Assembly: GCA_019429425.1 (NCBI GenBank)
Contig: JAHYIU010000001.1
Location: 1-64,000 of the forward strand
Length of the DNA: 64,000 bases
Direction of reading: 5' to 3'
From: Candidatus Syntrophosphaera sp.
GTDB taxonomy: Bacteria > Cloacimonadota > Cloacimonadia > Cloacimonadales > Cloacimonadaceae
Shown: positions 55,937-64,000 of the stretch, piece after piece
How positions within the stretch are numbered: position 1 is the first letter of the stretch
Layout of the letters: every line of letters begins with the position of its first letter
The notes under the pieces: model-generated
Told to the model about the DNA's origin: nothing
The model's database searches: none
Seen by the model: the letters and a program-made list of their open reading frames with translations, nothing else
Translations under genes and position numbers: made by a program

Positions 55937-56473
55937 ATGCAGACAAAAAGCACGATCATGGACAAAGCGCAGATGGAGCGCAGCGTCCACCGCATGGCGC
56001 ATGAAATCATCGAGCAGAACCGCGGCCTGGAAAAGATCCGCCTGGTGGGAATCCGCTCCAGGGGAGTGCCTCTGGCGCAGCGGCTTTCCAACTATCTGCG
56101 CCTGATCGAGGGCCAGGACATTCCCGTGGGAATATTGGACATAACCCTTTACCGCGATGATCTTTCCACCATCTCGCATCAGCCCGTGATAAAAGGCTCG
56201 CAATTGGGTTTCGATATCGAGGACGCCATCATCATCCTGGTCGACGATGTGCTTTACACCGGCAGGACGGTGCGCGCGGCCATCGACGCGCTGATGGATT
56301 TCGGCCGCCCCAAACAGATCCAACTGGCCGTGCTGATCGACCGCGGACACCGCGAACTGCCGATCAAGGCTGATTTCGTGGGCAAAAACGTCCCCACTTC
56401 CAAGGAAGAGATCATCAGCGTGGAATTTGAAGAAACGGATGGCAACGATGCGGTCAAGATCGTTCTACTCTAA
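55937..56473 (+). CDS. pyrR: Bifunctional pyr operon regulator/uracil phosphoribosyltransferase PyrR
   Basis: This 178-aa phosphoribosyltransferase-fold protein has the PRPP loop [19 protein letters not shown] near 98-116. Other signatures are [14 protein letters not shown] near 36 and [21 protein letters not shown] near 135. In Gram-positive bacteria PyrR attenuates pyrimidine operons by binding RNA, and many have weak UPRTase activity. I saw no attenuator structure upstream in this window. It overlaps pyrF by about 35 nt and lies 19 nt after the transcarboxylase-like gene. Confidence 0.9.
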   Translation: MQTKSTIMDKAQMERSVHRMAHEIIEQNRGLEKIRLVGIRSRGVPLAQRLSNYLRLIEGQDIPVGILDITLYRDDLSTISHQPVIKGSQLGFDIEDAIIILVDDVLYTGRTVRAAIDALMDFGRPKQIQLAVLIDRGHRELPIKADFVGKNVPTSKEEIISVEFEETDGNDAVKIVLL

Positions 56474-57245
56474 ATACCAGGCCCGCTGGCAAAGCACCGC
56501 AAGCCTCGTCTGCATCGGCCTGGATTCGGACGTCACCCAACTGCCGGATTGCGTGCTCTCGGAAGCCAACCCGATCTGGGAGTTCAACCGCCGCATCATA
56601 GACGAGACCCATGCCCATGCCTGCGCCTACAAGCCCAATCTGGCCTTCTATCTCAGCGACGGAAGCCGGGGCCTGGAAGCTCTGCGGCTCACGGTCGAGT
56701 ACATTCCCGAGGATATACCCGTGATCCTGGATTGCAAGGCCGGCGATATTGGCAACACCATGGAGCAGTATGCCGTCAGCTTTTTCGACAAACTCCGCTT
56801 TGACGCCATCACCCTCAACCCGCTGATGGGTTCAGATGTCCTCAAGCCAGTTCTGAAGAGGGACGGGGCCTTTGCCTTCGCGCTTGCCCTGACCTCCAAT
56901 CCCTCGGCGGAGGATTTTTTTCTGCAGGGCGGCATGGCGGAAAGGGTGTCGGATTGGATCAACGGCTTTGCCGTCGATAAGGTCGGCGCCGTGGTCGGTG
57001 CCACTCAAAGCCAGGATTTGAGGCGCATGCGGGAACTAATGCCCGGCCGGATTTTTCTGATTCCCGGGATCGGAGCCCAGGGCGGAGACCTCCAGGACGT
57101 TCTCCAGGACGCGACCGACACCCGGGAAATGCCCAACATCCTGATCAATTCATCGCGGGGGATCATCTTCAAGGAAAAAACCCCCCTGTTTGCCAAAGCT
57201 GCAGGGGACGAGGCCCGGAAACTCAAGGACCTGGCTGTAGTTTAG
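56439..57245 (+). CDS. pyrF: Orotidine-5'-phosphate decarboxylase, type 2
   Basis: The 268-aa enzyme converts OMP to UMP. The catalytic tetrad is in [12 protein letters not shown] near 101-111 (DxKxxD); [23 protein letters not shown] and [12 protein letters not shown] mark the type 2 branch. The start is uncertain: ATG 56439 lies inside pyrR (35-nt overlap); ATG 56448 and TTG 56427 are alternatives. It is downstream of pyrR, so pyrimidine control may act on it. Confidence 0.88.
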   Translation: MATMRSRSFYSKYQARWQSTASLVCIGLDSDVTQLPDCVLSEANPIWEFNRRIIDETHAHACAYKPNLAFYLSDGSRGLEALRLTVEYIPEDIPVILDCKAGDIGNTMEQYAVSFFDKLRFDAITLNPLMGSDVLKPVLKRDGAFAFALALTSNPSAEDFFLQGGMAERVSDWINGFAVDKVGAVVGATQSQDLRRMRELMPGRIFLIPGIGAQGGDLQDVLQDATDTREMPNILINSSRGIIFKEKTPLFAKAAGDEARKLKDLAVV

Positions 57246-57256
57246 CCCGCCGGTTG

Positions 57257-58303
57257 CTAGAGCATTTTTCGCAAGGTCTGGATAAATTCCTCGATCTGCT
57301 CCTGTGTCGTGTTATAACTGCACATCAGGCGAACCTCATTGAGGGCCTCGTTCCACATGTAGAAATGGTATTTTGCCTGCAAAGCCGGAGTTGTTTCCCG
57401 GGGCAGGACCACATAAAGAGAATTGACCATCACCGGCTGGGTGATCCGCACCTGCGGGATCTCCCGCAAACGCGATGCCAGCAAAGCGGCCATGGCATTG
57501 GCTTTAAGCGCGTTTTCTCTCCATAGATCATTTTCCAGATAGGCCTCAAACTGCGCGGCAATATAGCGCATCTTGCTAAATAGCTGGGTGCATTGCTTGC
57601 GGTAGAAACGCAGGTCGGAAGTGAGTTCCGGCCGGAAACTGATGATCGCCTCGCCGAACAGCAGGCCGTTCTTCGCTCCTCCCAAGCTCACTATGTCCAC
57701 TCCCGCGTCCTTGGTCATTTCCCGCATCGTGCAGTTCAAGGCCGCAGCCGCGTTGGCCAGCCGGGCACCGTCGATATGCAGATACATCTCGTGAGTGTGG
57801 GCGAAATCCGCCAGGGCCCTTAACTCCTCTAAAGTGTAGAGGGTGCCGTATTCCGTGCTTTGGGTGATGGAAACGACGCGTCCTTGGGAATGGTGCTGGT
57901 CGCGGTTATTTAAGAGGTTTGGCAAGATCAGTTCCGGAGTGAGTTTGCCATCCGGGGTATCAATCACTTTCAGCCGGGACTGGGTGAATTTTTGCACCGC
58001 GCCGCATTCATCCACGTTGATGTGGGCTGTGGCGGCGCAGAACACCGCATGGTAGGACCGCACGTAGTTTTGCAAGGCGATCACGTTCGCGCCCGTGCCG
58101 GTGGTCACAAAACTCGCCTCGCAGCCTCCTCCGAACAGCTCTTCCAGGCTTCTCAGGACCCGCAGGGTCAATTCATCGTCGCCATAGGCCGCACAATATC
58201 CTTCATCCGCTTTCCGCATTGCTTCCCAGATTTTGGGATGCACTCCGGAATGGTTGTCGCTGCCAAAACTCACTGCAAACATGTCTTCTCCCAATGTCAT
58301 CAT
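57257..58303 (-). CDS. ltaE: Low-specificity L-threonine aldolase (beta-eliminating lyase family)
   Basis: The 348-aa PLP enzyme cleaves threonine or allo-threonine to glycine and acetaldehyde. Signatures are FGSDNHSGVHPKIWEAM (N-terminal), GTGANVIAL near 68, HIDGARLANAAAAL near 175 with the PLP-stabilising Asp, and SLGGAKNGLLFGEA near 206 with the Schiff-base Lys. Fold type I. Its stop is 12 nt from the pyrF stop (convergent). A shorter start at the second ATG (MFAVSFGSDN) is possible. Confidence 0.88.
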   Translation of the reverse strand: MMTLGEDMFAVSFGSDNHSGVHPKIWEAMRKADEGYCAAYGDDELTLRVLRSLEELFGGGCEASFVTTGTGANVIALQNYVRSYHAVFCAATAHINVDECGAVQKFTQSRLKVIDTPDGKLTPELILPNLLNNRDQHHSQGRVVSITQSTEYGTLYTLEELRALADFAHTHEMYLHIDGARLANAAAALNCTMREMTKDAGVDIVSLGGAKNGLLFGEAIISFRPELTSDLRFYRKQCTQLFSKMRYIAAQFEAYLENDLWRENALKANAMAALLASRLREIPQVRITQPVMVNSLYVVLPRETTPALQAKYHFYMWNEALNEVRLMCSYNTTQEQIEEFIQTLRKML

Positions 58304-58390
58304 TTTCGCCTTTTTGGCTGATGCCCCGATTACGTCAAGTGATTCTTGCCCCCGGGAATAAGGTCTTCCAAACGGAACGCCTCAATGAAT

Positions 58391-58417
58391 AAAAAAACCC
58401 CGGTCTAAACCGGGGTT
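58391..58417 (-). terminator. Rho-independent terminator for the 58457-61033 gene
   Basis: A 9-bp stem (58396-58404 and 58409-58417; AACCCCGGT paired with ACCGGGGTT) with a 4-nt loop is followed on the minus strand by seven T residues (58391-58397 as A on the plus strand). This is a canonical intrinsic terminator placed 40 nt after the minus-strand gene. Confidence 0.88.
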
Positions 58418-58456
58418 GTAATTGGTTCATTCGAGGAGGTAATGATTTCCTTGGGG

Positions 58457-61033
58457 TCATTTCAGGATCTTGGCTGCCGGCTCCGTCGAGGCGGTAACCC
58501 GATAGAATTTCCTCGCCTGCGGGAAATCCGGGGCCTGCCAAGTAGTGGAATTGGTGCTAGCCTCATAGGTGAAGGTACCTTGGGGATCGCTGCTGCTGTA
58601 GATGTTGTAGCTGGCCGCGCCATCTATGGCTGCCCAGGAAAGGGTTCCGTTGGCCTGTAGGGTCAGAATCGGCGGATCAGGCTGTCCCACGGACCCTCCA
58701 CTCAGGCTCAGCATCAGGTTTGGGACGATGGTCAGGTTGTATCCGCCGGTTACTGTCGAGGCGTTATAAGCCGCGTTATCATTGGAAACCGACCGGCTGC
58801 GCTGTCCCGTTACCGAAGATACGTGGAATCCATCCAACTGTGAATACCAGATATTGGCTGGCCCGCCATTTTCGTTGACCGCGATGACCAGGTTGTCCGT
58901 GCCGTTGTAGCTGAATGGGGTGGTCAGGATGAAGTTGCGCCAATCCGCTGTCGTGCCTACAGAGTAGGGCCCCGAATACACCAGCGTCATGCCAGAAATT
59001 GGCAGAAAATTGCTGCCCATAGTGCTTAGGCTGGTGTGGCCCATATAGATGTCGATATTGGGCTCCGTGATCGCGGAATTTCCATTCCAGTACCAGGCCA
59101 GGCTTTCGATCGTGCCGGGCATGCCGATCTCGGAGGCCAGGTAGATGGATTGCGAATAGGTATAGGTATAATATGGATAAACGGGCACTGAGCCGATCCC
59201 GGTCCCGTTGCCGATGATCACCAGATTGCCCGACATCCCCTGCCCGGAGAGGGCTACGTCGTAGTTCACGCTGCCATACACCATGCGCAGGGTGGCTGTT
59301 TTAAGCCCTTCGGAAGTGGCGGTGAAGCGCACGGGAATGGTGACGGACTGGCCCGCGGCCAGAGTCGCTGGCAGGTTGATGGGGTTGAACTGGAACTGGC
59401 TCGCGTGCGAGCCGATGATGCTCAACGCGCTGGAGGGCAGGTTAAGGATTCCGCCGCCGTAGTTGTTGACGGTCACATTCACCCAATCAGTTGGCTCGTC
59501 CTGCGCCACCAGCCCGAAATCTATGTCGGTTGGTGAGTACTGGAAGATCGGATCGGTGGGAGCATCGCCAAACAGCAGCTTGATATTGGGATAGCCAAAG
59601 ACTTGGACAATGCCGCTCATAGGCGGGTTCGCCGGATCGGGGTTGATGCTGTCGTCTGAATAACGCATGCTGCGGCGGTCTTGGCTGGCGGTGGAATGGA
59701 AGTAGGAAGAATTGGAGTCATATCCGGGCCTATTTTCATCCACCGCGATCAACAGGTTGTCCGTGTTGTTGTAATAAAAGGGATTGGCCAGCACGATCTC
59801 GACCCATCCTTCAACCGCGGGCAGGGAAACAATGCCGCTGAAGACCTGGGTCAGATTGCTCAGGGGTACCCATTGAGGGGACATATCGAAATAATCGGCA
59901 GTGATGTGACCCATATAGATGTCCCACAGGTCGGACGAGGTCGCGTTCTCATTGCCGTTCCAGTAATAATAGATCTTTTCGATGCGCTGGTTGGGCATGT
60001 TGATCTCAGACTGCAGATAGATGCTCTGGCTGTAAGTATAGCCATAATAGGGGTAGATGGGAATGTTCATGTTGCTGTTGCCGTCACCAATGGTCACCTG
60101 CCCCGCGGGAAGGCCTTCGCCGCTGAGCGCGGTGTCGTAGTTCACGCCGTCATACACAATGCGTAAAGTGGCGGTTTTGGCCCCTTCAGAACTGGGGACG
60201 AAGCGCACCGGTATGTTCACGGACTGCCCTGCGGACAGAGCTGCAGGCAGATTGGCGGTACTGAATTGGAATTGGCTGGCCTGGGTGCCGATGATGCTCA
60301 CGGCGCTTGCCGCCAAGCTCAGTGTTCCCCCTCCGATGTTGCTCACGGTCACGTTTTGCCATTCGGAGGGCATATTCACATTCCCCAGCCCGAAATCGAT
60401 GTCCGCTGGACTGCGATTGAATTGAGGGTCGTTGGGTATCGCGCTGAGCTGAAGTTGTATGTTGGCATAGCCATAGCGCATGGTCCCGGAGGGCGGATCC
60501 GCAGGATCGGGATTGATGATGTCGCTCGAAAAACGGAGGCTGCGGCGGTATGATGATGAACTGGAATGGAAAAAGCCGTTTGAGGAGTCGCTTCCAGGTT
60601 CGTTTTCCTCAACTGCCACCACCAGGTTTTGGGTGTTGTTGTAAAAGAAAGGTGTGTCCAGCACGATCTCGATCCAACCAGCAGTGGTCGAGGTGATGAC
60701 CTGTCCGCTAAAGACCTGGGTCAGACTGTTCCGAGGCAGCCAGGCGGTGCTGGATTGAAAATAGGAGGCTGAGGTGTGGCCCATGTAGATGACCCACTGG
60801 TCGGTAAGGTCGGCGTATTCATATCCGTTCCAGTAATACCAGATCTTTTCGATGCGTTGGTTGGGCACGTTGATCTCAGATTGCAGGTAAATGCATTGGC
60901 TGTAGGTGTATCCAAAGGTGGGATGCACCGGAATGTAATGGTTTTGGGTGTCGGTGCCAATGGTGATGACGGTTTGAGCGAAGGCCGCGAGGGCAAACGC
61001 CATTACAAGTATGGTCAAGAGGATTCTCTTCAT
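58457..61033 (-). CDS. Secreted repeat protein with choice-of-anchor-D/ASH-like domains
   Basis: This is an 858-aa protein from ATG 61033, which follows AGGAGCTTGAAG and gives a clean signal peptide (MKRILLTILVMAFALAAFAQ). Three long repeats each open with a YTYSQSIYL-type motif and contain FxYNxTxNLVIAVxEN. The first two are followed by a FNRSPADIDFGL or FQYSPTDIDFGL ASH/hydin-like segment with VNIPVRFVPSSEGAKTATLR. A C-terminal fibronectin type III-like domain ends PAAKILK. No FlgD-like sorting domain is seen, so anchoring differs from the other secreted proteins. It is followed by the intrinsic terminator. Confidence 0.85.
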   Translation of the reverse strand: MKRILLTILVMAFALAAFAQTVITIGTDTQNHYIPVHPTFGYTYSQCIYLQSEINVPNQRIEKIWYYWNGYEYADLTDQWVIYMGHTSASYFQSSTAWLPRNSLTQVFSGQVITSTTAGWIEIVLDTPFFYNNTQNLVVAVEENEPGSDSSNGFFHSSSSSYRRSLRFSSDIINPDPADPPSGTMRYGYANIQLQLSAIPNDPQFNRSPADIDFGLGNVNMPSEWQNVTVSNIGGGTLSLAASAVSIIGTQASQFQFSTANLPAALSAGQSVNIPVRFVPSSEGAKTATLRIVYDGVNYDTALSGEGLPAGQVTIGDGNSNMNIPIYPYYGYTYSQSIYLQSEINMPNQRIEKIYYYWNGNENATSSDLWDIYMGHITADYFDMSPQWVPLSNLTQVFSGIVSLPAVEGWVEIVLANPFYYNNTDNLLIAVDENRPGYDSNSSYFHSTASQDRRSMRYSDDSINPDPANPPMSGIVQVFGYPNIKLLFGDAPTDPIFQYSPTDIDFGLVAQDEPTDWVNVTVNNYGGGILNLPSSALSIIGSHASQFQFNPINLPATLAAGQSVTIPVRFTATSEGLKTATLRMVYGSVNYDVALSGQGMSGNLVIIGNGTGIGSVPVYPYYTYTYSQSIYLASEIGMPGTIESLAWYWNGNSAITEPNIDIYMGHTSLSTMGSNFLPISGMTLVYSGPYSVGTTADWRNFILTTPFSYNGTDNLVIAVNENGGPANIWYSQLDGFHVSSVTGQRSRSVSNDNAAYNASTVTGGYNLTIVPNLMLSLSGGSVGQPDPPILTLQANGTLSWAAIDGAASYNIYSSSDPQGTFTYEASTNSTTWQAPDFPQARKFYRVTASTEPAAKILK

Positions 61034-61566
61034 CTTCAAGCTCCTGTTTGAATTGCTTATTGGTGTTTTTTCAGCATGCTGCGGCGAGTTCCTTTTCGAA
61101 GAAACACGCACAGATTTGGTTTTGAAACTGACTGCCGGCTTGGGGACAAACACTGCCTCTCAAAGCGATATCCGCCGTATGTTGGCAAACTGCAGGCATT
61201 CCGTGATGATGGGAGCTGCCCGCACATGGGATGAAAACGTAGGCGAAAGCGGGTTTGGCTTGAGATCTGGTTCCCTGAGAACGAGACGTTGGCTGCTGAT
61301 AGAGATGAAAAACTCCAAGCTCCACTCCATACTCCTTATCCGCGATGATGTTTTCTCATTTTGATTCCAGCCATCGATAGATTCGACCAGCTTATCCGAT
61401 ACCCGGAGTAAGTTCCTCAAAAAACCGTTACCAACTCCCAGGCTCTGGCAAAATACTTATGCCGTTACCTCTAATCCAGACCATATTATTGTGTCAAGCA
61501 GATTATGGAAAAGTACTAGAAAATTAAACTCGCCCTAATCACATTAACCTGAAGTATAATTTTTAA
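61034..61566. other. Intergenic stretch without a supportable gene
   Basis: I see no tRNA, ncRNA or repeat of families A or B here. An in-frame upstream extension of the secreted repeat protein (to 61153) lacks a signal and is unlikely to be translated. The stretch becomes AT-rich toward the IS remnant at its right edge. Confidence 0.5.
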
Positions 61567-62559
61567 GGCTCTCTTTCAAATCGAGTGGGTGATTGGCGCG
61601 TCAAATCCGGAGTGAACAAGCAGCGGGTTGACCGGGCCTTGATCAGCATCATCAGCGAGGCCTATTTTGCCGGTGTCTCAACCCGCAGGATGAATCAGCT
61701 GTTCGTTGATCTGGGGCTTTCAAACATTGATCGCAGCTTTGTAAGCCGTTGCGCAAAGCAGATCGACGCGGAAGTGGAAGTTTGGAAGAACAGGGAATTG
61801 GACAATCGGTATGCCTATATCTGGCTTGACGCGATCTACACCAAGATCCGGACAGAGAAGGGTGTGCGGCCGACAGCGGTATTGATTGCCATTGGTCTGA
61901 AGGAAGACGGCCATCGTGATGTTTTGGGTCTTCACTTGGGGAACCGTGAAAGTTACTACAACTGGAAGGACTTCCTGCAAAGCCTCAAAGAGCGTGGTTT
62001 GAAGCGTAGCGAGCTCTGGATCAGTGACGAGCATGACGGCCTGATCAAGTCGATAGAAGAGTGTTTTCCCGGCCAGCTCAGGCAACGTTGTATCGTCCAC
62101 TGGATGCGCAATGCCCAGAGCAAGGTGTCAAAGACCGATCTATTATGGTTGTTGCCGCTCCTGAAAGACCTGGTGGGCTCAAGAACGAGGGAATCGTTTG
62201 AACTTGCCTGGAGGCATTTGTGCAGCGTGGTCGAAGCCAAAGGGAAAGATAAGCTTGGGAGTTGGCTGGACGACACTTATCATGAGATTTCCGTGTATCT
62301 GGAGTTCCCCACCGGCCACTGGAGCAGGATAAAGTCCACCAACCCGCTTGAAAGGCTCAATGAAGAGCTCCGGCGCAGGGAAAAGAGCATCCGTATCTTT
62401 CCCGACGAAAAGAGCTGCATGCGCCTTCTGGGCGCTATCCTGCAAGGGTATTCTGAAGATTGGACCAGTGGCAGGATCTATCTGTCAGAGCCCTTGGAAA
62501 AGATCAGGGAAATCCAGAAAAGATCGATACCGGTCGAGTCGCAGCAAGGTAGCTGTTGA
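61567..62559 (+). mobile_element. IS256-family element, remnant
   Basis: The left end GGCTCTCTTTCAAATCGAG starts at 61567 and matches the ends of the MITE at 11-363. The transposase frame opens within that end. I found no matching right end (ATTTGAAAGAGAGCC) before 64000 and no second copy of the flanking ATTTTTAA (61559-61566). The element is therefore probably truncated on the right, in addition to having lost the transposase N-terminus. Confidence 0.75.
61585..62559 (+). CDS. IS256-family transposase, N-terminally truncated
   Basis: This is a 324-aa mutator-type transposase starting at GTG 61585. The catalytic DDE residues are all visible: the first Asp in YIWLDAIYTK near 74, the second in WISDEHDG, and the Glu in STNPLERLNEELRR near 250-263. 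RCIVHWMRN precedes the third. Full IS256 transposases are about 390 aa; the 70-80 residues usually preceding GVSTR are missing, apparently because the left terminal repeat is joined to the middle of the gene. It is probably inactive. Confidence 0.87.
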   Translation: MGDWRVKSGVNKQRVDRALISIISEAYFAGVSTRRMNQLFVDLGLSNIDRSFVSRCAKQIDAEVEVWKNRELDNRYAYIWLDAIYTKIRTEKGVRPTAVLIAIGLKEDGHRDVLGLHLGNRESYYNWKDFLQSLKERGLKRSELWISDEHDGLIKSIEECFPGQLRQRCIVHWMRNAQSKVSKTDLLWLLPLLKDLVGSRTRESFELAWRHLCSVVEAKGKDKLGSWLDDTYHEISVYLEFPTGHWSRIKSTNPLERLNEELRRREKSIRIFPDEKSCMRLLGAILQGYSEDWTSGRIYLSEPLEKIREIQKRSIPVESQQGSC

Positions 62560-62820
62560 TGAAAAAGAACTTGACTTGGATTAACGAGGTGAAAATAATG
62601 CAATTGGTCGCTTGGCCTTACATAGATTGTGAGTAACGAGGGCGATAAGAAATTGCTTGACAAACCGCAGCCATATAAATAAATAGCATTTCAGCTATGT
62701 AATCTAAATCGGTTTACGAACTAGGAAATGCTCTTTGTTAGGTTAATTGAAACGGGAAATGATGATTGTCTGCATTAAGAATTACCACAGGTCAAAAATA
62801 TAAATTAGGAGATCAAAAAA

Positions 62821-64000
62821 ATGATCAAAATCAGACGAGACCTTTTTACCCCCCCCCCCGTTACGGAGCTATTGTTAAAATGGCTCTGCTGATATGTCTC
62901 TTTGCTGCACTATGTGGAGTGTGCTTTGCCTATGATTTGTATGTTAATTCCGAAGCAAACGAAAATGGAGCCGATGGATCAGAAGAACACCCGTACATAA
63001 ACATACAAGATGCTATCAATCATGCTTTCGATGATACATTGCCCATCAATCTACCGAGTCCAAGTGTTGTTATCAATGTTTACACTAATGCATCAGGCTA
63101 CCAAGAGAACCTAAATCTCAATTACATGGGTAGTAATGGTCCTCATCTAGTATCAGACATAATCATCCAAAGCACAAACAATGATCCTGAGGATTGTGCA
63201 ATAATAGCTTACGATTCATCTGATCCGGTTATAACCCTGAAAGGAACGACGAGTAGTTTATTTAAGCTTCAAGGATTCGAAATAAAACACTCTGCCATGG
63301 TTAATGGTGTTGTAAATCGTGGCATTTTTCTTACTTTACCATCAGGAAATTATGGGTACTTTAACATACTCGATATCAACAATTGTATATTTGACAACAA
63401 TCATTTGTCATTAGAAATTGATTCTCATATGTTTACGGTAAACCAGTTAAAGGTGATTAATTCCACCTTTAGCATAACGCAGCACTATACATCTCAATCT
63501 TATGGTATAAAAGCTGATTTTGCGGGCCATGGAAGTAACGTTTATATCAGCGGGAATGAATTTATACGCAATAATCCTAACACCTTGGAAAGTACATCTG
63601 TTGCTCTTGGAAGTGGTGTCGCAAACATAGAGCTATACGATAATCTATTTGATAATACACATATTGGATCAACTGGTGCCGGGGTAGGCTATTTTATTCA
63701 TCAGGATGTCGTTATTCGAAACAATAGATTTCAAGACGCAGGAATATATCTTGCAAGAGCCTTTGGTAATTGGTTGATTGAACAAAACAAATTCGTTGGG
63801 TTATCTTCAGCAGGAGATAGAAGCGCAATAACGTTGCGTGGAGGCATATCCTCATCTTCATATTTATGTTCTATAAATGAGAATACATTTTATAACTGCT
63901 TTCAACCTTTAGAAATAAAGTTCGAAGGTAATCTCTATCTATCTGAATATATTATTGCCGTTTTAAGCAATAACAGCTTTATTAACTGCGGAGGAGTCCT
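62821..64000 (+). CDS. Secreted beta-helix-like protein, poly-C out of frame, runs past the window
   Basis: ATG 62821 follows AGGAGA (62807-62812) with good spacing. Eleven Cs at 62849-62859 put it out of frame, and translation stops at TGA 62890-62892. With twelve Cs it would read MIKIRRDLFTPPPRYGAIVK and continue in the frame that is open from 62880 to the end of the window. That frame encodes a signal-like segment (MALLICLFAALCGVCFA) and then repeats rich in N and I such as INNCIFDNNHLS, ISGNEFIRNN, LYDNLFDNTH and IRNNRFQDAGIY, typical of right-handed parallel beta-helix (Pectate-lyase/NosD-like) proteins. ATG 62880, with GGAG at 62865-62868, is an alternative start. The region is clearly more AT-rich than the rest. 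Function unknown. Confidence 0.75.
62849..62859 (+). repeat. Poly-C tract of 11 near the start of the beta-helix gene
   Basis: Homopolymer CCCCCCCCCCC lies 28 nt after ATG 62821. It breaks the frame between the good ribosome-binding site and the downstream open frame by exactly one base; a 12-C or 9-C tract would restore it. Such tracts mutate by slipped-strand mispairing. A sequencing error in this homopolymer is possible. Confidence 0.85.

Noticed and set aside
62849-62859. Poly-C tract as plain assembly error
   Set aside because: Cannot be excluded, but a good ribosome-binding site upstream and an open frame one base away make slippage a better explanation; kept as a finding with this caveat.

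Overview
This 64 kb window looks like chromosome of a moderately GC-rich, diderm, fermentative bacterium of the FCB superphylum. My best guess is a Candidatus Cloacimonadota lineage. The grounds are secreted proteins ending in FlgD-like/T9SS-type sorting domains (about 25.3 and 39.2 kb), a PorV-like outer-membrane protein, a Na+-translocating methylmalonyl-CoA decarboxylase operon, and repeats of the AGCCCCGGAGG class. The phylum is an inference. Genes are tightly packed and many neighbours overlap by 1-4 nt (ATGA or TGATG). I saw no rRNA, tRNA or CRISPR array.

Layout. 0-0.4 kb: a MITE-like element inserted at the mnmE stop codon. 0.4-8.9 kb (minus): mnmE, dxs, a BatA-like protein, a PorV-like protein, a PAP2 phosphatase, plsY and yggS. 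9.4-17.9 kb (minus): a DUF523/DUF1722 protein, a two-subunit CoA transferase, hflX, two small unknowns, trmFO, a flippase-like membrane protein and malic enzyme. 18.5-20.9 kb (plus): two glycosyltransferases. 20.9-25.2 kb (minus): Na+-pumping methylmalonyl-CoA decarboxylase (alpha, gamma-like, biotin carrier, beta). 25.3-28.2 kb: secreted M1 peptidase. 28.5-30.7 kb (plus): a PtsN-CBS protein coupled to an ion transporter. 30.8-36.7 kb (minus): polysaccharide genes and ruvB. 36.8-37.7 kb: a Xer-type recombinase. 37.9-51.3 kb (minus): serpin, secreted proteins, a Moco-domain lipoprotein, nnr, histidine kinase, mazG, O-antigen ligase, chain-length protein, serS and tpiA. 52.1-57.2 kb (plus): a soluble transcarboxylase-like operon with pyrR and pyrF. 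57.3-61.0 kb (minus): threonine aldolase and a secreted repeat protein. 61.6-64 kb: an IS256-family remnant, then an AT-rich gene for a secreted beta-helix-like protein with a poly-C tract in its fifth decade of bases.

How it works together. The two biotin-dependent carboxyl-transfer operons, malic enzyme and the CoA transferase fit a propionate/succinate (methylmalonyl-CoA) metabolism that recovers energy as a Na+ gradient. The glycosyltransferases, flippase, ligase, Wzz-like protein, acyltransferase and polyprenol-phosphate glycosyltransferase supply surface polysaccharide.

Most unusual. (1) Five long intergenic palindromes occur, in two unrelated sequence families with one shared architecture: each arm is three 11-bp units, the centre is 3 nt, and differences between copies are mirrored on both arms. 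(2) An 11-C tract puts the secreted-protein gene at 62.8 kb out of frame by one base with its ribosome-binding site, which suggests phase variation. (3) A 353-bp MITE shares ends with the IS256-type remnant 61 kb away.
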